In this document: positions 53,221 to 62,143 of the stretch, piece by piece
How positions within the stretch are numbered: the stretch's first letter is position 1
Layout of the letters: the number at the start of each line of letters is the position of its first letter
Assembly (NCBI RefSeq): GCF_002874965.1
Contig: NZ_CP025624.1
Location: 4,402,001-4,466,000 of the forward strand
DNA length: 64,000 nucleotides
Origin: Pseudomonas sp. NC02
GTDB taxonomy: Bacteria > Pseudomonadota > Gammaproteobacteria > Pseudomonadales > Pseudomonadaceae
Direction: 5' to 3'
Program-made: the position numbers and the translations under genes
Notes under the pieces: generated by a model
Told to the model about the DNA's origin: nothing
Seen by the model: only the letters and a program-made list of their open reading frames with translations
The model's database searches: none

Positions 53221-54557
53221 GGCCTTACCCGTGCCACCCGCCACACCTTGTTCCCCACATCATCCGCCACCAGCAACGCGCCCTGCCCGTCCAACGCTAC
53301 ACCCACCGGACGCCCCTGAGCCTCTCCATCACCATTTAAAAACCCAGTCAGGAAATCAACAGGCACACCCGACGGCTTTCCGTCCCGGAACGGAATAAAC
53401 ACCACCTTGTACCCCGCCTGCGGATTACGGTTCCAGGATCCATGCTCCCCCACAAACACCCCATCGGCAAACACCGCTGGCATCCCCCGCGCATCGGAAA
53501 AAGTCAGGCCCAACGGCGCAACGTGAGTCCCCAGCGCGTAGTCCGGTGCAATCGCCTGGGCGACCTTGTCCGGACGCGGCGGCTGCACCCGGCTGTCAAC
53601 GTGAGCCCCGTAATAACTCCACGGCCAACCGTAGAAAGCGCCGTCCCGCACCGACGTCAGGTAATCCGGCACCAGATCGCTGCCGATCTCGTCGCGCTCG
53701 TTGACCACCGTCCACAACTGCGTAGAGCCGGGTTTCCACGCCAGCCCATTGGGATTGCGCAACCCACTGGCGAACAGACGCTTCTGCCCACTGGCAAGAT
53801 CCAACTCCCAGATCGCAGCACGCCCTTCCTCGGCGTCAAGCCCGTTCTCACCCACATTGCTGTTGGACCCGACGGTCACATAAAGCTTGGTACCCTCAGG
53901 ATTGGCCAGGACGTTTTTGGTCCAGTGATGATTGATCCCGGCCGGCAGATCAGTGACCTTCACCGGCACGGCATCGATGTGAGTCTGGCCCCGAACATAA
54001 GGCACCTTGACCACCGCATCGGCATTGCCGATATACAACTCATCCCCCACCAACGCCATGCCAAACGGCGACGTCAGCCCACCGAGAAACTCACTCTTCA
54101 CCTCGGCACGCCCATCACCGTCGGCGTCCCGCAGCAGCGTGATCCGGTCGGCGCTCGGCGTATCGGCACCGACCCGCCCCATCACAAACCCCATCGCGGT
54201 ACGACGCGCCCAGGCGAGCAAACCCGTGCCGCCGTCCGTGGCACCTTCAGGCATGGGCGGATGGTTACTCTCGGCTACCAGCACGTCGCCATTGGGCAAG
54301 GTGTACACCCAGCGCGGATGGTCAAGGTCCGCGGCCAACGCCGTTACCGTGAACCCATCGGGCGCCGTTGGCTGGGCATTACCGGGCCAGCCGACAGCCT
54401 TGGAAACCTTGAGTGTCGGGATCAGTGATGCAGTGGGTTCGGGCAGTTGCGGGCTTGGCCCCACACCGGCCTGAAACGGCAGTTTGGAGGAATCGCCACA
54501 GGCGCTGAGGGCAGCCGTGGCGGTGATCAGCAGCGCAAGGCGGCTTGGTGCATTCAT
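53217..54557 (-). CDS. PQQ-dependent sugar (sorbosone-type) dehydrogenase-like lipoprotein
   Basis: A 446-residue predicted lipoprotein (signal MNAPSRLALLITATAALSAC, lipobox LSAC with Cys20) with a six-bladed beta-propeller of the soluble glucose/sorbosone dehydrogenase family. Visible motifs are LDHPRWVYTLPNGDVLVAES near residue 80, FGMALVGDELYIGNAD near 165, HHWTKNVLANPEGTKLYVTVGSNSN near 210 and GLRNPNGLAWKPGSTQLWTVVNERDEIG near 265. Family members oxidize aldoses or sorbosone with PQQ in the periplasm. The substrate here is unknown. The gene is monocistronic, and its stop codon sits in composite repeat copy 5. Confidence 0.88.
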   Translation of the reverse strand: MNAPSRLALLITATAALSACGDSSKLPFQAGVGPSPQLPEPTASLIPTLKVSKAVGWPGNAQPTAPDGFTVTALAADLDHPRWVYTLPNGDVLVAESNHPPMPEGATDGGTGLLAWARRTAMGFVMGRVGADTPSADRITLLRDADGDGRAEVKSEFLGGLTSPFGMALVGDELYIGNADAVVKVPYVRGQTHIDAVPVKVTDLPAGINHHWTKNVLANPEGTKLYVTVGSNSNVGENGLDAEEGRAAIWELDLASGQKRLFASGLRNPNGLAWKPGSTQLWTVVNERDEIGSDLVPDYLTSVRDGAFYGWPWSYYGAHVDSRVQPPRPDKVAQAIAPDYALGTHVAPLGLTFSDARGMPAVFADGVFVGEHGSWNRNPQAGYKVVFIPFRDGKPSGVPVDFLTGFLNGDGEAQGRPVGVALDGQGALLVADDVGNKVWRVARVRP

Positions 54558-54690
54558 TGGGAAACCTCGGGACAGCCCTTTATTGGGCAGGCAAAAACCC
54601 GACGGAGTATCGCGTCATTCCCCGACACCAAACACCGCCTACCGCGCAATTGAGTTTTAACTCAGTCGCACGAGTGGCTCGGCAGCACTC

Positions 54691-55656
54691 TCAGGCTTTC
54701 CAAGGCCCCAACGCCAGGCTGTAGGGAGAAAACCCCTCGAACTGCCAACGCAGGGCCAGCGCCGCATCCCGTCGGACCACGTGTTCCACGGTCACCTTCC
54801 ACAACCGCTCAGCCCCCTCGAACGTGGCCAGTTCATCTCCTTCAAGAATCACCTCGGCCCGCCCGACCACCTGCAACACATCACCCGTAGCAAAATCCAC
54901 AAACAGCAAGCCCGCAACCGGGTTGACCTGCACATTGCCCAAGGTGTTGAAAAACGAGTTGCCGGTAAAATCGGGAATCGTCAGCACCTCTCCCTCCACG
55001 CGCACAAACCCACTGTTGCCGCCTCGGTGTGAAACGTCCACCGAACGCTTGGCCGCATCTCCTTCCAGGTCCACATAGCTGGCGACGAAAAACGTATCAG
55101 CGCTGCGAATCAGCGCCCGGTCAGCGTCATCGAGCGAGTTCGCGCGCCGCACAATACCTCCCGCAGCGCGCTGCCCCCGGGCACCCGGATCCACCGCACG
55201 CAACTGGATGTACTTCGGGCAATTTCCAAACGTGTGCACCACCGCCACGGTAAATCCGTCGACGCCGGCAGCCCCGATAACCCCGTTCATGCGATTACGC
55301 CGCCGCGTATTCAGGTCAATGCCCAACAGCCCGACCGACGCGCCTTGTTTCAGCCCGCTCCCGGCGGGGTCACTCTCCGCAGGCAGGCTGTCGATACGCA
55401 AGCTGTAGGGGTCCGGCGAATACGCAAACCCCGGCGTGCCCTCCAGCAGCGTGGCCCAGGGCAGCCCCTGCTCATCCACGGCCCCCACGACCAGATAGGG
55501 CAACAACTCATAAAACGCTCGATGCTGCTCCGGCAAGTGATCCCGTATCACCTTTGCGCCGATCACCTCCATGCGCTCGGCCACGCCGGCACTTTGCTGC
55601 AACTGCCGCTCGCCGGCATGCCATGGCGAAACGGGGGACGCGTCCTGGTGATTCAT
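54691..55656 (-). CDS. pyridoxamine 5'-phosphate oxidase-like flavin split-barrel protein
   Basis: A 321-residue protein with a PNPOx-like split barrel. It includes YLVVGAVDEQGLPWATLLEG near residue 57, the NRMNGVIG segment near 120, ADTFFVASYVD and VSHRGGNSGFVRVEG near 190-225, and NSFFNTLGNVQVNPVAGLLFVDF near 240-260, typical of FMN-binding general-stress/oxidase relatives. In some bacteria this unit is fused to a ferredoxin reductase; here it stands alone. The ATG at 55656 has GAGGG seven bases upstream and starts two bases after the LysR stop, so it is the last gene of a LysR-LysR-PNPOx unit. The substrate is unknown. Confidence 0.82.
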   Translation of the reverse strand: MNHQDASPVSPWHAGERQLQQSAGVAERMEVIGAKVIRDHLPEQHRAFYELLPYLVVGAVDEQGLPWATLLEGTPGFAYSPDPYSLRIDSLPAESDPAGSGLKQGASVGLLGIDLNTRRRNRMNGVIGAAGVDGFTVAVVHTFGNCPKYIQLRAVDPGARGQRAAGGIVRRANSLDDADRALIRSADTFFVASYVDLEGDAAKRSVDVSHRGGNSGFVRVEGEVLTIPDFTGNSFFNTLGNVQVNPVAGLLFVDFATGDVLQVVGRAEVILEGDELATFEGAERLWKVTVEHVVRRDAALALRWQFEGFSPYSLALGPWKA

Positions 55657-55658
55657 GA

Positions 55659-56558
55659 TCAAGCCCTCGGTGAATGAAACGCCGGATGTTCACGCAATGC
55701 CGCCACGCTGAAATCGACAAAACTGCGCACCCGCATCGAAGCGTTGCGCCCTTCGCGGTAGACCACATGCACCGGCAGCGGCGGCGGTTCATGGGCCTGC
55801 AATACTCGACGCAGTTGCCCGCTCGCCAGGTGCTCGTGCACCGGGTAGCTCAAGCACCGGATCAACCCTGCGCCCTGCACCGCCGCATTGATCGCGCCCT
55901 GCACCGTGGTGCAACCGAGACGCGCCCGGGCCTTGATGCTGGCGCCCTGGAAATCCCACTGCACCCAATTCGAATACGCCTGGCTGGCGACCAGCCGATG
56001 CTCCTTGAGCGCCTCCGGTTGCACCGGTTCGCCATGGCTTTGCAGATAGCCGGGGCTGGCGCAGACGATGTTGCGCACATGGCCCACGGGCCGGGCAATC
56101 AGGGATGAACCGGGCAGTTCCCCCACCAGGACTGCCACGTCCAGGCCGTCTTCATTCAGGTTCGGATAATGATCGTGGTAATGGGCAAACAGGCGGACTC
56201 CGGGATAGCGCTCCAGGTAGCCGGCCAACAGCGGCGCCATCACATAACGGCTGAACAGCAACGGAAAAAACACCCGCAGGTTTCCCTCGGCCTGCGCGTG
56301 CGCACCCTGGGCAGATGCTTCGGCGGCGCTCACGCCGTCAAGGATCCGCGAACAGTCGGCCATGAACGTCGCCCCGGCTTCGGTGAGGCGAATGCCCCGG
56401 GTGCTGCGCTGTACCAATGGCACCCGCAAGCGCGTCTCCAGCCGGTCAATCGCGCGGATCACAGTGGGCCCCGAGATGCCCAGGCAGCGGGCAGCCGCGG
56501 CCAGGCTCGGCTGCCGGGACAGCGCCTGGAAGATCTGCATGTCGCGATAACGGTCCAT
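55659..56558 (-). CDS. LysR family regulator (second of a tandem pair)
   Basis: A 299-residue LysR protein. The N-terminal winged helix-turn-helix (about 1-60: MQIFQALSRQPSLAAAARCLGISGPTVIRAIDRLE) is followed by a LysR substrate-binding domain (about 90-290) of the type ending HVVYREGRNASMRVRSFVDF. Its ATG overlaps the stop of the preceding LysR gene by one base, and it is two bases ahead of the flavin protein gene, so it is translationally coupled on both sides. It resembles its neighbour and probably arose by tandem duplication. The inducer is unknown. Confidence 0.9.
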   Translation of the reverse strand: MDRYRDMQIFQALSRQPSLAAAARCLGISGPTVIRAIDRLETRLRVPLVQRSTRGIRLTEAGATFMADCSRILDGVSAAEASAQGAHAQAEGNLRVFFPLLFSRYVMAPLLAGYLERYPGVRLFAHYHDHYPNLNEDGLDVAVLVGELPGSSLIARPVGHVRNIVCASPGYLQSHGEPVQPEALKEHRLVASQAYSNWVQWDFQGASIKARARLGCTTVQGAINAAVQGAGLIRCLSYPVHEHLASGQLRRVLQAHEPPPLPVHVVYREGRNASMRVRSFVDFSVAALREHPAFHSPRA

Positions 56559-57475
56559 CAGGCCGGCCGCTGCATCGATGGGTTGAGCGCAGCATCCTGC
56601 CCCAGCCGGCTGACCAGAAAATCCACGAACGTGTTGACCTTCGCCGGTACCCGGGCGTTGTTCTGGAACACCACATGGATCGGCAAGGCCGGCGGTTCGA
56701 AGTCTTGCAGGACGATCTCCAGTGCGCCTGCACGCACATCGCTGGCCACCTGATAAGACAACACCCGTGTGACGCCCCAGCCCAGGCGCGCGAGGTTGAT
56801 CGCCGCGTTGTTGGCGGTGACTACCAGGCGCGGCTCAACGGCCACGCTCAACGGCTGGCCGCCTTCCCTGAACTGCCATTCGCTGACCAACTGGCTGGAA
56901 GACGACGTGACAATCTTCGCCTCACGCAGTTGCCCGGGGTGCAGTGGCCGGTGCCGCTCAAGGTAAGCCGGCGCCGCGCACACTACGCGACGCACCTCGC
57001 CGACCTTGATCGCCTGCTGGCCGGGTTCCTGCAAATGCCCGATGCGCACGGCCACATCGACGCCTTCATCGGTCATGTTGACCACACGGTCCACCAGCAA
57101 GGCGTTGATGCTGACCTGGGCAAACAGGTCCAGGTACTCCCCCAGGATTGGCGCGACGAACAACTCGCCGAACAACACCGGCGCGGTGACCGTCAGGTGC
57201 CCCCACGGGATCGAGAAGCTGCCTGCTGCCGCTTCTTCGGCCTCAGTCAACTCCGCGAGGATGCGCCGGCAATCGTCGAGGTAACGCTGGCCGGCCTCGC
57301 TCAGGTGCAGGCTGCGGGTGGTGCGCGAAAGCAACTGGGTGCCAATACGCGCCTCCATCGCGGCAATTGCGCGGGTCACGCTGGGGGGCGAGATGTTCAG
57401 GCGCCGGGCCGCCGCGGCAAAGCCCAGTTCTTCGGCGACGGCGAGGAAAATCTGCATTTCCTGGAAACGGTCCAT
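56558..57475 (-). CDS. LysR family regulator (first of a tandem pair)
   Basis: A 305-residue LysR protein. It has a winged helix-turn-helix at about 1-60 (MQIFLAVAEELGFAAAARRLNISPPSVTRAIAAMEARIG) and a substrate-binding domain from about 90 to 295, with GHLTVTAPVLFGELFVAPIL and LPIHVVFQNNARVPAKVNTFVDFL. Family architecture and length are normal. It is the first gene of a three-gene coupled unit with another LysR and a flavin split-barrel protein. A REPIN (57527-57636) separates it from the GST gene upstream, which may or may not be co-transcribed. Confidence 0.9.
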   Translation of the reverse strand: MDRFQEMQIFLAVAEELGFAAAARRLNISPPSVTRAIAAMEARIGTQLLSRTTRSLHLSEAGQRYLDDCRRILAELTEAEEAAAGSFSIPWGHLTVTAPVLFGELFVAPILGEYLDLFAQVSINALLVDRVVNMTDEGVDVAVRIGHLQEPGQQAIKVGEVRRVVCAAPAYLERHRPLHPGQLREAKIVTSSSSQLVSEWQFREGGQPLSVAVEPRLVVTANNAAINLARLGWGVTRVLSYQVASDVRAGALEIVLQDFEPPALPIHVVFQNNARVPAKVNTFVDFLVSRLGQDAALNPSMQRPA

Positions 57476-57526
57476 GGGTCCCCTTTAATCGAATGGCGTA
57501 CGCCAGCCCAGTGGCTTCGCAGCGGT

Positions 57527-57636
57527 TGTGGCGAGGGAGCTTGCTCCCGCTGGGCAGCGTAGCGGCCCCAAAATCCTGGGAGCGCTGCGCACTGGCGCGC
57601 CAACCCGGTCCAGCGGGAGCAAGCTCCCTCGCCACA
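57527..57636. repeat. REPIN (GAGGGAGCTTGCTCCC type)
   Basis: The arms TGTGGCGAGGGAGCTTGCTC and GAGCAAGCTCCCTCGCCACA form a long inverted repeat around GC-rich secondary hairpins (GCGCTGCGCACTGGCGCGCC). It lies between the GST and first LysR genes. It is a different REP family from those inside the composite elements. Confidence 0.85.
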
Positions 57637-57643
57637 AAAATCT

Positions 57644-58264
57644 TCAAGCCTTGGCCAAGCCCACAGCCGTGCGTTGCATACCGATAAAACCCGGCAGCGC
57701 CTCGATGCTGTCCAGCCAGGCGCGAACCTGCGGATAGTCGTCCAGCGCGACATTCCCCTCCGGCGCATGGGCGATGTAGGTGTAGTGCGCGATATCGGCA
57801 ATCGTCGGCAGGTCACCAGTGAGAAAACGACTCTGCTCCAACTGGTGCTCTACCACTTTGAGGAATGCGTGGGAGCGGCTGATGGTCGCCTCGGCATCCA
57901 GCGCGGCACCGAACACAGTGATCAATCGCGCCGCAGCCGGCCCGGTGTGCAGTGGTCCTGCCGCAGCCGAGAGCCAACGCTGCACACGGGCCTGGGCCAA
58001 AGGCTCGGTCGGCAGCCACTGGGCGGTGCCATATTGGCCGGCGAGGTACACCAGGATCGCGTTGGAGTCCGCCAGCACCACGCCGTTATCATCGATCACC
58101 GGCACCTGGCCGAAGCTGTTGAGGGTGGCCAGGAACTCAGGGGTTTTGTGCGCGCCTTGCTTCAGATCGACGTGCACCCGCTCAGCGGGCACGCCCAGCA
58201 GCGACAGCATCAACTCAACCCGGTGGGAATGGCCAGACAAGGGGTAACGGTACAGTTTGATCAT
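57644..58264 (-). CDS. glutathione S-transferase
   Basis: A 206-residue cytosolic GST. The N-terminal thioredoxin-like domain (about 1-80) has [24 protein letters not shown], the cis-proline segment [11 protein letters not shown] near 52-62, and [15 protein letters not shown] near 65-80. An all-helical C-terminal domain follows with the conserved [17 protein letters not shown] near 150. It conjugates glutathione to electrophiles, or acts as a peroxidase; class and substrate are not clear. It is transcribed toward the tandem LysR-flavin protein unit. Confidence 0.9.
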   Translation of the reverse strand: MIKLYRYPLSGHSHRVELMLSLLGVPAERVHVDLKQGAHKTPEFLATLNSFGQVPVIDDNGVVLADSNAILVYLAGQYGTAQWLPTEPLAQARVQRWLSAAAGPLHTGPAAARLITVFGAALDAEATISRSHAFLKVVEHQLEQSRFLTGDLPTIADIAHYTYIAHAPEGNVALDDYPQVRAWLDSIEALPGFIGMQRTAVGLAKA

Positions 58265-58389
58265 GACGGGCTCCGCGATGTGCCAGGGACTCGACCCGGT
58301 GATCGGGTCGATAACGCTTATGTTCCACCGCTACGGCACGCAGCAGAATAGCCAGTTTTTACAATCCAGCATTTCACCGGATGAAACAA

Positions 58390-59262
58390 TCAATCGCCAA
58401 ACAACTCGTCGATCAGGTTGAACAGGGTGGTTTTCACCGGGCTGTCGAGCTCGGTCCACGCCAGGCCGGTCCTGGCCCGGAACGCCCCCAACGCCAGGTG
58501 CCTGGACACGCAATTGGCCGGCAGCGCCCGGGCCGCCTGCAGCGGCAACACACCCACACCCAGCCCGGCCGAGACCAGCGCCAGCATGGTGGTGAACTCG
58601 CCGAGTTCGGAGGCGATCTCCAGCGGCACGCCCATCGCCTGCACGAATTCATCGTAGAAACCCGGTGCATAACGCCGGGCCAGGATGAACACCGGCACCT
58701 TGAGCAAGTCCGTCGGCTGAATGGTTTCCTGGGTTGCCAACGGATGCTCGCCGGGCAAGGCGACCACGAAGCTTTCCTGCAGCACCTCAAGGGTCTGCAC
58801 GCCGGGATAGGCCGCCGGCAAACGCATCAGGCCGAAATCCAGCTGGCCGTTTTTCAACGCAGCCGCCTGATCCGGGCCGGGCATGTCCTTGAGCTCCAGT
58901 TCAATTCGCGGATAGCGCTGGTGCACCGCACGAATCAACCCGGGCAGCAATTGCGGCAATACCGACGAGACAAACCCCAGGCGCACCCGGCCGATCTCCC
59001 CGCGGTTCGAAGCCCGGGCGGCATCGGCGGCGCGGGCAGCCTGGTGCAGGGTGGCGAGGGCTTCCGGCAGAAACACCCGCCCGGCTTCCGTCAGTGTGAC
59101 CGAGTGCCGGTTGCGGTCGAGCAGGCGCACGCCCAGGCCGCTTTCGAGCAGTTTGATCTGCATGCTCAGCGCCGGTTGCACGATCGACAGCTGCGCGGCC
59201 GCCCGGCCGAAATGCAGTTCCTGGGCGAGCACGACAAAGGCACGCAGGTGCTTGAGTTCCAT
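58390..59262 (-). CDS. LysR family regulator, divergent from idnO-idnD
   Basis: A 290-residue LysR protein. The helix-turn-helix (about 1-60) reads MELKHLRAFVVLAQELHFGRAAAQLSIVQPALSMQIKLLE. The effector domain (about 88-285) contains GRVRLGFVSSVLPQLLPGLIR and FVVALPGEHPLA. The start at 59262 follows GGAG by eight bases; a longer frame to 59283 adds seven residues. It is divergent from the gluconate 5-dehydrogenase/L-idonate dehydrogenase genes, 191 bases away, and is likely their regulator. It may equally be autoregulated only. Confidence 0.9.
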   Translation of the reverse strand: MELKHLRAFVVLAQELHFGRAAAQLSIVQPALSMQIKLLESGLGVRLLDRNRHSVTLTEAGRVFLPEALATLHQAARAADAARASNRGEIGRVRLGFVSSVLPQLLPGLIRAVHQRYPRIELELKDMPGPDQAAALKNGQLDFGLMRLPAAYPGVQTLEVLQESFVVALPGEHPLATQETIQPTDLLKVPVFILARRYAPGFYDEFVQAMGVPLEIASELGEFTTMLALVSAGLGVGVLPLQAARALPANCVSRHLALGAFRARTGLAWTELDSPVKTTLFNLIDELFGD

Positions 59263-59453
59263 CAGGTTGGCTCCGGTTATCACGGTTATTGATCACCCCA
59301 TCACAAATGAAAATTGGACGCCGGGCCCTGGCTGCGCTGAAGTAAGGCCCGTGATGCACGATATGACAGGGTTTGACGTATAACAATGAGAGCGGCGCCC
59401 CGCACTCGGATTGATAGTGTTGATCACCTGTCTCAGTCTTCGGAGATCGCCCC

Positions 59454-60227
59454 ATGCAGCGTGTTTTAGACAGTTTCCGCCTCGACGGCCGCCTGGCCTT
59501 GATCACCGGCTCCAGCGCCGGCATCGGCCTGGCCATCGCCCGTGGCCTGGCCCAGGCTGGCGCACGGGTAGTGCTCAACGGGCGCAACCGCAGCACCTTG
59601 CGTGACAGTGCCGCGTTGCTGGCGGCGGAAGGCCTGGAGGTGCACACCCAGGCGTTCGATGTCACCGACGGCGCGGCGGTGTTGGCCGCCGTGGCGGAGA
59701 TCGAAGAGCGCCTGGGCCCGCTGGACATCCTCGTCAACAACGCGGGCATGCAACGTCGCGGGCCGCTGGAGGACTACAGCGAAACCCACTGGCGCGAGTT
59801 GATGAGCACCAACCTGGACAGCGCCTTCCTGGTCGGCCAGGCCGTGGCCCGGGCGATGATCCCGCGCAAGCGGGGGCGCATCATCAATATCTGCTCGGTG
59901 CAAAGCGAACTGGGGCGCCCGGGCATCGCCCCGTATGCCGCCAGCAAAGGTGCGCTGAAAATGCTCACCAAAGGCATGGCCATCGACTGGGGCCCCCACG
60001 GGCTGACGGTCAATGGCATCGGCCCCGGCTATTTCAAGACCGAACTGAACGCCAACCTGGTGGCCAACCCCGAATTCAGCGACTGGCTGGTGCAGCGCAC
60101 ACCGAGCCGGCGCTGGGGTGACGTCGCCGAACTGGCGGGCGCTGCGGTTTTCCTTGCCAGCGACGCGGCAAGTTTCGTCAACGGTCATATCCTGTACGTG
60201 GACGGTGGCATCACCGCCTCGCTGTAA
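59454..60227 (+). CDS. idnO: SDR oxidoreductase, gluconate 5-dehydrogenase
   Basis: A 257-residue classical short-chain dehydrogenase. It has cofactor motif TGSSAGIG near residue 20, NNAG near 93, catalytic Ser (NICSVQSE) near 145, YAASK active-site Tyr/Lys near 160, and the closing FVNGHILYVDGG. FRLDGRLALITGSSAGIG and IAPYAASKGALKMLTK agree with gluconate 5-dehydrogenases (IdnO/Gno), which reduce 5-keto-D-gluconate to D-gluconate. The next gene, 13 bases downstream, is an L-idonate 5-dehydrogenase; together they take L-idonate to gluconate. No transporter or gluconate kinase is adjacent. Confidence 0.88.
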   Translation: MQRVLDSFRLDGRLALITGSSAGIGLAIARGLAQAGARVVLNGRNRSTLRDSAALLAAEGLEVHTQAFDVTDGAAVLAAVAEIEERLGPLDILVNNAGMQRRGPLEDYSETHWRELMSTNLDSAFLVGQAVARAMIPRKRGRIINICSVQSELGRPGIAPYAASKGALKMLTKGMAIDWGPHGLTVNGIGPGYFKTELNANLVANPEFSDWLVQRTPSRRWGDVAELAGAAVFLASDAASFVNGHILYVDGGITASL

Positions 60228-60240
60228 CCTGGAGAATTTC

Positions 60241-61287
60241 ATGCACGCGATTGTCTGCCATGCCTCGAAAGACCTGCGGGTAGAACCGCAAACCGAACCC
60301 CAGGCACTGACGCCCGACCAACTGCGGGTGCGCATTGCCCGGGGCGGGATCTGCGGCTCGGACCTGCATTACTACCAGCACGGCGGCTTCGGCACCGTGC
60401 GGTTGCGCGAGCCGATGGTGCTCGGCCACGAAGTATCGGCGGTGATCGAGGCGGTAGGCCGTGAAGACGGGCCGTTCAAGATTGGCCAACGCTTGTCGGT
60501 CTCGCCGTCGCGGCCTTGCGGGGGTTGCCATTATTGCCATCAAGGGCTGCCGAACCATTGCCTGAACATGCGTTTCTACGGCAGCGCGATGCCCTTCCCT
60601 CACGTGCAGGGTGCGTTTCAACAAAGCCTGGTGATCGAAACGCACCAGGCGCACCCGTTGGCCGATCATGTGAGCCTTGCCGAGGGTGCAATGGCTGAAC
60701 CGTTGTCTGTGGGTTTGCATGCCATCCAGCGTGCCGGGGTGGTGTTCGGCAAACGGGTATTGGTCACCGGGTGCGGGCCCATCGGCAACCTGTTGATCGG
60801 TAGCCTGCGGGCAGCGGGCGCGGGGGAAATTGTTGCGGTGGACCTGTCCGCCGGGCCCTTGGCCTGCGCCGAAAAAATGGGCGCCAGCCGTACTCATAAC
60901 CTGGCGGAAGACGCCGACGCGTTGAAGCGGTATACCGCCGAAAAAGGCTACTTCGACGTGATGTTCGAAGTCTCCGGCAGCGCCCAGGCCCTGCGCAACG
61001 GCCTGGAGTGCATGGCCCCGCGCAGCGTGCTGGTGACGGTCGGTCTGGGTGGCGAGGTCTCGCTGCCGTTGAATATGCTGGTGAGCAGGGAGATCGACTT
61101 GCGGGGCACCTTCCGCTTCCACTCGGAGTTTGCCCAGGCGGTGGATTTGCTCAATCGCCAGGTGATTGATGTGCGTCCGGTGATCTCCCACACCGTGCCG
61201 TTCAGCGAGGCGGTGCAGGCGTTTGAACTGGCGGCGGACAAGAGCCAGGCGATGAAGGTGTTGCTGGATTTTGGTGTGGGTGATTGA
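60241..61287 (+). CDS. idnD: zinc-dependent L-idonate 5-dehydrogenase
   Basis: A 348-residue medium-chain alcohol dehydrogenase. The catalytic zinc site is in GGICGSDLHYY (Cys near 37) and LGHE (near 60). The structural zinc site is complete in PCGGCHYCHQGLPNHC (four Cys, near 92-108). The nucleotide-binding motif GCGPIGNLLIG is near 175. It converts L-idonate to 5-keto-D-gluconate. The ATG at 60241 has TGGAGAA just upstream. A longer frame from 60118 overlaps idnO and is rejected. The gene is the end of the idnO-idnD unit, converging on fetB. Confidence 0.9.
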   Translation: MHAIVCHASKDLRVEPQTEPQALTPDQLRVRIARGGICGSDLHYYQHGGFGTVRLREPMVLGHEVSAVIEAVGREDGPFKIGQRLSVSPSRPCGGCHYCHQGLPNHCLNMRFYGSAMPFPHVQGAFQQSLVIETHQAHPLADHVSLAEGAMAEPLSVGLHAIQRAGVVFGKRVLVTGCGPIGNLLIGSLRAAGAGEIVAVDLSAGPLACAEKMGASRTHNLAEDADALKRYTAEKGYFDVMFEVSGSAQALRNGLECMAPRSVLVTVGLGGEVSLPLNMLVSREIDLRGTFRFHSEFAQAVDLLNRQVIDVRPVISHTVPFSEAVQAFELAADKSQAMKVLLDFGVGD

Positions 61288-61348
61288 ACCGGATCTCGAC
61301 AGCTCCCACAGGGTTGCGGTGCATTTTGGGGATCCGATAGCGCCTGCG

Positions 61349-62143
61349 CTACACCCGCTCTTCGAGCCTGAACCGCAGGAAACGATGGCTGGCTGAAAAC
61401 AGTCGACGGTAGGTCAGCAACACCGCACCTACCGTGCCCAACGCCGACGACGCAGCGATCAAAAACATAATCACAATCTGATAACGTACCGCGTCCACCG
61501 GACTTTCCCCGGCCAGCACCTGGCCAGTCATCATCCCCGGCAAGCTCACAATCCCCACCACCGTCATCTGGTTCAGCGTCGGAATCATCCCGGCCCGCAC
61601 AGCCTGGCGAATCGCATCCTGCGCCGCCTCCCAGCGTGAACCACCGAGGGCCAGAATCATCTCGATGGTATTGCGACCGGAGGTCAGCTCCTGAGTCATA
61701 CGCTCAATCCCCAGAGACACCCCGGTAAGCGTATTACCCAGAATCATCCCAAGGATCGGAATCGCATACTGCGGCTCGTACCACGGGTGAATCCGGATAA
61801 TCGCGAACAGGCCAACAGCCGTCACCAACCAGGAACTGCCCCACACCGACACAATACTGTCGGCCCGCTGCCCCGCATAGGTCCGCTTCCCACGCCCGGC
61901 AGCCGAGAGCCCGGCGATCAGAGTCATCAGGCACATCAGCGGCAGCACCACATACCAGTAGGCAAATTCAAAGACCCAGCCCAGCAGGTAACCGATCGCC
62001 AACAACTGCACCACCGTGCGCACAGCCGCCCAGAACAGCTGACGCTCCAGCCCCAGCCGCAACAACAGCGACAGCGCACCGTTGATCAGGATCAGCGAGG
62101 CGGCGATGGCCATGTCCAGTGCCGTGAGGTCGTGATAATTCAT
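61349..62143 (-). CDS. fetB: FetB-type ABC transporter permease (iron export)
   Basis: A 264-residue UPF0014 (YbbM/FetB) membrane protein with about six to seven membrane helices. Typical segments are INGALSLLLRLGLERQLFWAAVRTVVQLLAIGYLL, PILGMILGNTLTGVSLGIER near 130, and VVGIVSLPGMMTGQVLAGESPVDAVRYQI near 195. It overlaps the ATPase gene fetA by four bases (ATGA type), which is translational coupling. In E. coli FetAB lowers cellular iron and gives peroxide resistance. Confidence 0.9.
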   Translation of the reverse strand: MNYHDLTALDMAIAASLILINGALSLLLRLGLERQLFWAAVRTVVQLLAIGYLLGWVFEFAYWYVVLPLMCLMTLIAGLSAAGRGKRTYAGQRADSIVSVWGSSWLVTAVGLFAIIRIHPWYEPQYAIPILGMILGNTLTGVSLGIERMTQELTSGRNTIEMILALGGSRWEAAQDAIRQAVRAGMIPTLNQMTVVGIVSLPGMMTGQVLAGESPVDAVRYQIVIMFLIAASSALGTVGAVLLTYRRLFSASHRFLRFRLEERV

